From CAZNER01 sp964572065 (GTDB lineage: Bacteria > Patescibacteriota > Dojkabacteria > JAHIVN01): DNA of 33,487 nt. Below, piece after piece: positions 30,501 to 33,487 of this stretch; the first letter of the stretch is position 1, and the number at the start of each line of letters is the position of its first letter. The stretch covers positions 1 to 33,487 of the forward strand of contig CAZNER010000017.1 of the NCBI GenBank assembly GCA_964572065.1, in the 5' to 3' direction. Made by a program: the position numbers and the translations under genes. The notes beneath the pieces were generated by a model. The model was not told where the DNA came from. It worked only from the letters and a program-made list of their open reading frames with translations, and did not search any database.

Positions 30501-32156
30501 ACAGCAACTAATTTATCAATAAATAGTATTACTGATAGTAGTGTTGATTTATCTGTAAATACTGGAACAGGAACAGCTTTAGATGCTAGAACTTTAATAG
30601 ATAATGATAAAGTATTTATTCCAGGAGAATATGCTACTGGAGAATTTTATTTAATAGATGGTTCTGGTAATATATGGGAAATAGAAAATAATGAAAGTAA
30701 TACTTTAACTACTTCTATAACTGCCGTAAATGACGCAGGTATCACTTCAGTCAGCGACGGTGATTACAATATAGTACCAAAATTTACAGCATATCAAATA
30801 TTATTTAATGGAAGTATATTTAATATTCAATATAATACGCACAATACATTTTATTCTGTAGGCGGACAGTTTATACAGATAGGAACCATAGGGGACTCTT
30901 TTGAAGTAAGTATAGAGCAGACTAATTTAGGCAGTCTTGGAATTAATGTAGATCCTATATCATTTGATTCTCCTACTGGAAGGATAAGGTTAAATGGTTC
31001 TCCAGACTTAGAAGGAATAAGTTCTGAGTATGTATTAGTTGATAATTCTGGACAAATATTTAATATAACTTCTATAGATGACAGAGCGTTACCATCTGTT
31101 ACTTATAGTCAATCTAATCAAAACGACGAACTAATACTAAAGGCTAGTGGAGTAGGATCTCAATATTCTCAGGGATTTCAAGTTTCAGAAACAGATACCT
31201 ATTCTGCAATTAATTTATATTTAAGAAGAGAAGGAAATATAGTTGGAAATTTAACAGCTAAAATAGTTAATGATGATGGAACTGGATTGCCAGACAGCAC
31301 TTCTATAATAGCAATTTCCAGATCAATAAATGTTACTAATGTTTCCGATTCTACTTTAGAATTAACTCCTTTTACTTTTAGTTCTCCACCTACATTAAGC
31401 GCTGGAGTACAATATCATATTATTTTGTCAGGTGATGTAGCATATGTAGGTTCTCAACAAGATAACGTTTTAGTGTTTGATAATACCCCTTTTGTTGCTT
31501 ATACCTATAATTCAATTTCTGGAGCTTTAGATTATGCTAGTACTGTTAATTTATCATCAGTAGAACCAGGAAATTTCTTTGAAGATAATGATGGTAATTT
31601 ATTTGAGATAACTAATGTAGATGATTCAAATAATAGCTTAACTTTGGCTGCAGGACTTCCGTTAATTGTAGGTATTAATGGACATGTATATGCAAACGAT
31701 AGTGTACTTATTGGAGTAGATAATTTATCTCCAACGTTTGCTACAGGAGAAATGTCACAATGGGATGGAGCTTTTTGGTCTAATTCAACTTTAGGACCAA
31801 ACCAATTTGTTACTGAGCATGATGCTATATTTAGTATAGAAGGTCCTAAATCTATAGTCATAGAAAGCAATTTAACTCCAGTCTTAGGAGAAGGCGCAAC
31901 TATAAGTAAAAGATATTATGATGATGAAAATGAAATATCATTTATATTAGGTATTTCTGATGGAACAATAACTTCTGCTAGTGATTTAAATGCTTATGGT
32001 AAAGGTACAGTTGGTGGAAGTCCTGATACTTTTGTTGACCATTTTATTTGGAGAACTTCTAGATTTGCGGACGATATAATCAATTTAAGATTGATGGAAA
32101 TTCCTCAACTAAGTGTTTCAGATTTAACATTAGATATATTTGGTGGGATAGAATAA
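27525..32156 (+). CDS. Large baseplate wedge protein, gpJ/gp6-like, with multiple inserted beta modules
   Basis: A 1543-residue protein. The first 500 residues are the baseplate J/gp6 core: an N-terminal helical part (WLEIVAYIADTLFFYLDNQA, then QTATIRSAVRDIAKQFGFTP), strand-rich domain, the hallmark GDGIFGRKL at residues 251-259, the G-T-Q-GN region, and then NIYVVPQGTG and a helix-strand end. From residue about 540 to the end, the usual core is followed by a long extension that holds three tandem ~110-residue repeats (residues 616-935) and three copies of a smaller beta module shared with the sheath and terminator. The family is typically 300-700 residues, so this is about twice the maximum. 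The extension probably projects from the baseplate and may bind surface receptors or fibres. AAGGTG precedes the ATG. Confidence 0.8.
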   Translation: MANNTETLTQNRDVDYILKDFNSAVDAMISFATVNFGSGTSANRLWTNFNTDSFSRNWLEIVAYIADTLFFYLDNQATQSYLQTATIRSAVRDIAKQFGFTPATASSASGNATFTFTSAGTVPRGFRVSSESGVEFYVTDDVVAGAAGEYTGTVLQGEIRTETFTSVGIQNEEFEVSADNVIIDDNALNALDLTPQVTVNGNEYTLVESFIRSNGTDSAAIVDSFGDIIGGGGRVFQLEERPNGTPFIRFGDGIFGRKLVSGETIIITYRTGGGTQGNIDEGTLNTLVDSLSFVSAVTNGADFSGGADEQSIEELRDLIPASLRTLERAVAESDYSDILTANFSEVFDASTEVNNIDPGIDLNIYVVPQGTGITSITDNTLLVNRLSDYIDRRKMVTVQFQILDAYGVDVLIRLEIFVSSTTSKTTVEQSINSALSNYFDLSTGGPNGSGIGFAQNILLKDICAILEDISGIERFEIKQLSYRPRIENNVQGLLTEYNSSEVSIFQNVSESEWLAGAAGSETEASGTVLFDNASSTGFAYNSSTGKLSYDFSVDLESVSPGDLFRNGPGLPEITEVQTVGDGVGTEEVTKVTTRADQQGVEEETEITTVENVGSVLIGTYFVIYDIAGSVGVWFNDSGSPVSQPSTGANRHIEVDLNGVTTANDVASALQTELDGDAEFSAGVVGNLVTVTNDKKVDVFDAADGSVPTNFTFTTTIDGANPDSLDGTYFLLYDDSGSVAFWFDIDNSGTTIPSGASAAARAVEVSTVNSNDPANDVASKLQTIINGDAKFSASVTNNEVTVTDASVGQRTDASDGIPPTKFTLETITQGANADLLDGTYFDMEDDSGAVRVWFDVDNLSTPPGAPAGGRLLEVDISSGDIANDVASALQSAVDLDAKFSASVVNNVVTIEDASAGSRDDAADNDTGFTLTITQQGIEDDVDYTIFSVDIENSELYLLEDLSVNPVAGLNAGGSIRNGNTSFESYKVFKKLLATATNLSINSITDSSVDLSVNTGTGTALDARTLIDNDKVFIPGEYATGEFYLIDGSGNIWEIENNESNTLTTSITAVNDAGITSVSDGDYNIVPKFTAYQILFNGSIFNIQYNTHNTFYSVGGQFIQIGTIGDSFEVSIEQTNLGSLGINVDPISFDSPTGRIRLNGSPDLEGISSEYVLVDNSGQIFNITSIDDRALPSVTYSQSNQNDELILKASGVGSQYSQGFQVSETDTYSAINLYLRREGNIVGNLTAKIVNDDGTGLPDSTSIIAISRSINVTNVSDSTLELTPFTFSSPPTLSAGVQYHIILSGDVAYVGSQQDNVLVFDNTPFVAYTYNSISGALDYASTVNLSSVEPGNFFEDNDGNLFEITNVDDSNNSLTLAAGLPLIVGINGHVYANDSVLIGVDNLSPTFATGEMSQWDGAFWSNSTLGPNQFVTEHDAIFSIEGPKSIVIESNLTPVLGEGATISKRYYDDENEISFILGISDGTITSASDLNAYGKGTVGGSPDTFVDHFIWRTSRFADDIINLRLMEIPQLSVSDLTLDIFGGIE
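29370..30329 (+). repeat. Three tandem ~110-residue beta repeats in the gpJ-like protein
   Basis: Copies start with [LD][IG]GTYF and run 29370-29693, 29694-30026 and 30027-30329, with periods of 108 and 111 residues. Each has GTYF-x-x-x-DD-x-G-S-V-x-x-WF near its start, a V-A-S-x-L-Q helix in the middle, a FSA-V strand followed by V-T-V-T-D/N, and a closing D-A-x-D-G/N segment before FT. Copies 2 and 3 are the most alike. This repeat style is widespread in uncharacterised phage tail proteins, but I know no formal family name for it. Confidence 0.8.
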
Positions 32157-33487
32157 ATGGCATTAGCTAGAAATTTTGTAGCGGATTCAGGGGAATCTAA
32201 TCAGGTAATTTTAAATTGGAAGATACCTTTATCCTTTAACGATACTTCTGATGAATTAATAGTAACTAGAACCATTAGTCATGCTCCTACTGAATTATAT
32301 AATACTTCTTTTCCTAATACTGCTACAGATTCTAGACCAGTAGAAATATTTAGAGGAAATACTATAGTTGGAACTGATAATGCTACTATATCAGTTTTAG
32401 GAAGTATACTAACAGATACTGCAGCAAGTTTTCCAACTGCTCCAAAATTAATAGGAAGATTATTAAGAGATTACAATAGTCAAGTTCATAGAATAATTGA
32501 TAACACTTCTACTACTATTACATTAGATGGTGAACCTGCAGATGGAAAATATATAATATTGCCAGATTTTGATACTGATGAAAGAATACAAGAAAATTAT
32601 GAATTTGATATAAGAACTCAAGCAGGCGCAGGATTTATCCAAGATTTAGTAATTTCTGAAAATAATTCTTTGTTACTGAAAGAATTTACACAAGATGAAG
32701 TTGCTAATCTAATATTTAAAGATGCTGCAGGAGATAAATTCTTAATAAAAACAAATGACGCCAATACTTTATATTTTTTTGAAAATGATACTCCAGTTAT
32801 TGGTGCTGGAATGGCAATATTGAATAAATTTTCTGATAGTTCTCCTCTTCCTTATATTGATACTTTTTTAACGGAAACGGAAGCACAAAATAGATCTGGA
32901 TCTGGATTAAGATCAAATAAGTGGTATTATTATACAGTTTTTACAAAACCACTTAATGCAAATGTAGCACAAGCAGAATTTTCAGTTATTGATACTGGAG
33001 TTTCTACTCAAGATTATGCAATTAGTGCTGATAATAAAGGATTTGGTGATAGACTATATAAACTTTGGCCTAGTTTATATAGAGATTTAGACGAAACTGG
33101 AGATCTGCAAGATTTAATGCAGGTATTTGGATTTTATATTGATAAATTACATGCTATAGTAGATACTTATAAATTACAAGATACGGATAATGTAGTAGTT
33201 ACTGCTATGCTTCCTTTATCAGAACAAATGGGATTACCTGCTGTAGGATATTCAATAGGGATAGATACTCTTAGAAGAATAGGTAAAGATATTATTTCTT
33301 CTTGGAGATTAAAAGGCAGTAAGGAAGGTATAGCTTTATTTATAAGAATAATAACTACCTGGGATATAACAAACGGAACAGGGGATTTTAGTGATGCAAT
33401 ACAAGATTTTTTACCAAATGTAGAAGCATTAAGATTCTTTGATCCTAATTTAGGTATTACTAATAACAGACTAACAGAAACAGACCC
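32157..33487 (+). CDS. Tail protein I-like (P2 gpI family) baseplate protein, truncated by the window end
   Basis: An open frame from the ATG at 32157, directly after the TAA of the gpJ-like gene, stays open to the window edge (443 complete codons). It has no stop in the window, so the C-terminus is missing. Residues 1-290 are beta-rich, including a small module (RLLRDYNSQVHRIIDNTSTT, then LDGEPADG) of a type frequent in phage tail proteins. Residues about 295-405 give the family signature: GFGDRLYKLWPSLYRDLD, then helices VFGFYIDKLHAIVDTYKLQD and LPLSEQMGLPAV, and the basic RRIGKDI followed by WRLKGSKEGIALFIRI. gpI-type proteins bridge wedge and fibres, and gpI normally follows gpJ, as here. 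Confidence 0.78.
   Translation, partial: MALARNFVADSGESNQVILNWKIPLSFNDTSDELIVTRTISHAPTELYNTSFPNTATDSRPVEIFRGNTIVGTDNATISVLGSILTDTAASFPTAPKLIGRLLRDYNSQVHRIIDNTSTTITLDGEPADGKYIILPDFDTDERIQENYEFDIRTQAGAGFIQDLVISENNSLLLKEFTQDEVANLIFKDAAGDKFLIKTNDANTLYFFENDTPVIGAGMAILNKFSDSSPLPYIDTFLTETEAQNRSGSGLRSNKWYYYTVFTKPLNANVAQAEFSVIDTGVSTQDYAISADNKGFGDRLYKLWPSLYRDLDETGDLQDLMQVFGFYIDKLHAIVDTYKLQDTDNVVVTAMLPLSEQMGLPAVGYSIGIDTLRRIGKDIISSWRLKGSKEGIALFIRIITTWDITNGTGDFSDAIQDFLPNVEALRFFDPNLGITNNRLTETD

Noticed and set aside
1..33487. tRNA genes, integrase, transposase, reverse transcriptase, toxin-antitoxin or defence genes
   Set aside because: I found none on reading both strands; every stretch over 100 bp is accounted for by virion-type genes or by the frameshift extension.

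Overview
The window is a continuous 33.5 kb stretch of the virion-structure region of a tailed double-stranded DNA phage (Caudoviricetes) with a contractile tail. The evidence is a portal, scaffold and HK97-fold-like capsid gene followed by a sheath, gp19-type tubes, a tape measure, and a gp25/gpJ/gpI-type baseplate set. Every convincing gene is on the + strand, most are packed with 0-30 bp gaps or TAATG overlaps, and the DNA is strongly AT-rich. Arginine is mostly AGA, stops are almost all TAA (two TAG, plus one at the end of a frameshift product, and no TGA), and Shine-Dalgarno boxes of the GGAG type are common. The host is a low-GC bacterium or a host whose phage drifted to low GC; the sequence does not identify it. 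No integrase, repressor, replication gene, tRNA, CRISPR or transposon is visible.

Layout. 1-863: four very small genes, three of them lysine-rich, probably downstream of the terminase, which lies outside the window. 932-5531: portal, small conserved protein, coiled-coil scaffold, major capsid protein. 5591-11626: a variable block of eight genes (one zinc-motif protein, one coiled coil, six beta-rich virion proteins) that look like head decoration, fibre or attachment proteins. 11626-12644: a permuted papain-like enzyme candidate and two small membrane proteins, possibly a lysis or envelope cassette. 12644-15979: head-tail connector with an Ig-like N-terminus, an unrecognised neck candidate and a tail-terminator-like protein. 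16001-19392: sheath and three tandem tail-tube paralogues. 19413-22647: tail assembly chaperone with a programmed -1 frameshift extension, then the tape measure protein. 22648-33487: baseplate in an order close to contractile injection systems: Afp7/CIS-tube-like protein, gp53-like wedge, gpD/gp27-like hub, gpV/gp5-like spike, an unknown 191-residue protein, gp25, a very large gpJ/gp6-like wedge, and a gpI-like protein cut by the window end.

How they work together: scaffold and capsid build the procapsid on the portal. The connector and terminator close head and tail. The chaperone and tape measure guide polymerisation of the tube, around which the sheath assembles. Hub, spike and wedge proteins form the baseplate. 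Three strong hairpins (after the capsid gene, after a repeat-bearing virion protein, after the first tube gene) probably tune transcript levels within the late operon.

The most informative non-obvious signals are: (1) a T TTT TTC slippery heptamer at 20144-20150 that explains a 166-bp apparent gap as the -1 frame C-terminal domain of the tail assembly chaperone; (2) a small beta module recurring in the terminator, the sheath and three places in the gpJ-like protein; (3) three tandem ~110-residue repeats inserted in that gpJ-like protein; (4) three tube paralogues. I see no defence system or other clearly new non-structural system.
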